NCBI GenBank assembly: GCA_964395765.1
Contig: CAYNCU010000112.1
Coordinates: 1-13,846, forward strand
DNA from: DATDPY01 sp964395765
GTDB lineage: Bacteria > Bacteroidota > Bacteroidia > Cytophagales > Cyclobacteriaceae
Direction of reading: 5' to 3'
DNA length: 13,846 bases
Positions 13,731 through 13,846 of this stretch are shown piece by piece. Positions within the stretch are counted from its first letter, which is position 1. The number at the start of each line of letters is the position of its first letter. Under the pieces are notes generated by a model. The model searched no databases, was not told the origin of the DNA, and worked only from the letters and a program-made list of their open reading frames with translations. The position numbers and the translations under genes were made by a program.

Positions 13731-13846
13731 ATGGGTAAAAATATTTTTTCCCCCATCTTACTGTTTTTCCTGGCTGCCTGTGAAAGCATTGTCGAACTCC
13801 CCTTGCCTGTCATCAATCCTCCGTTGACGGTAAATGCCGTCTTTAC
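13731..13846 (+). CDS. Lipoprotein, probable DUF4249 family, N-terminal part
   Basis: The first 38 codons of a gene that runs off the window. A short basic start (MGKN), a hydrophobic core (IFSPILLFF) and the lipobox LAAC place the lipidated cysteine at residue 17, so this is exported and anchored in a membrane. The mature start, CESIVELPLPVINPPLTVNA, fits the pattern C-x-x-x-(I/V)-(D/E)-LPLP-x-P-L-V-V-N-(A/G) seen at the beginning of DUF4249 proteins. These are Bacteroidota outer-membrane lipoproteins usually encoded next to a TonB-dependent receptor; their job is not established. No receptor gene lies upstream in the window, so if the pair exists it would be downstream. The ATG is chosen because it gives a complete signal; no SD is present. 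Confidence 0.7.
   Translation, partial: MGKNIFSPILLFFLAACESIVELPLPVINPPLTVNAVF

Overview
The window reads as a draft-assembly contig from a member of the Bacteroidota. The evidence is a row of very large (about 790-residue) FtsX-like permeases ending in xPVxxLRYE, a glycoside hydrolase family 97 (GH97) enzyme, a short HTH protein of a type common in this phylum, a lipoprotein start that looks like DUF4249, and A/T-rich leaders without Shine-Dalgarno sequences. No rRNA, tRNA, CRISPR array or intact insertion sequence was seen. Ten Ns mark an assembly gap near the right end.

Bases 2-9874 hold five co-directional FtsX/MacB-type permease genes: the last 56 codons of one, then four complete genes of 790, 784, 804 and 789 codons, separated by 68, 48, 43 and 30 bases. 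Each complete protein carries two MacB-like halves in one chain (membrane segment, periplasmic domain, three membrane segments, twice). This is the fold of type VII ABC transporters, which use ATP to do work in the periplasm. No ATPase or membrane-fusion gene lies in the window, so any such partner must be upstream or elsewhere. The second cytoplasmic signature and the external WLExFAY block are nearly fixed among the paralogues, while the first cytoplasmic signature and the periplasmic domains vary widely. Inverted repeats sit in two of the four junctions.

Bases 9875-10708 look degraded. They hold the C-terminal tail of a TPR-like protein whose signal-peptide-like start is now in another frame, then a convergent minus-strand reading frame for a small hydrophobic protein of unknown function.

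Bases 10709-12688 encode a secreted GH97 enzyme of the retaining (alpha-galactosidase-like) subgroup, with no SusC/SusD genes beside it. A palindrome overlaps its stop codon. It is followed by a lone 89-residue HTH protein with its own terminator-like structure.

Bases 13136-13478 are two copies of a roughly 167-base hairpin-bearing repeat with the assembly gap exactly at the junction, suggesting a collapsed repeat array. A short region with competing hairpins follows, and the window ends in the first 38 codons of a lipoprotein. The items most worth a second look are the permease array with its asymmetric halves, and the repeat pair at the gap.
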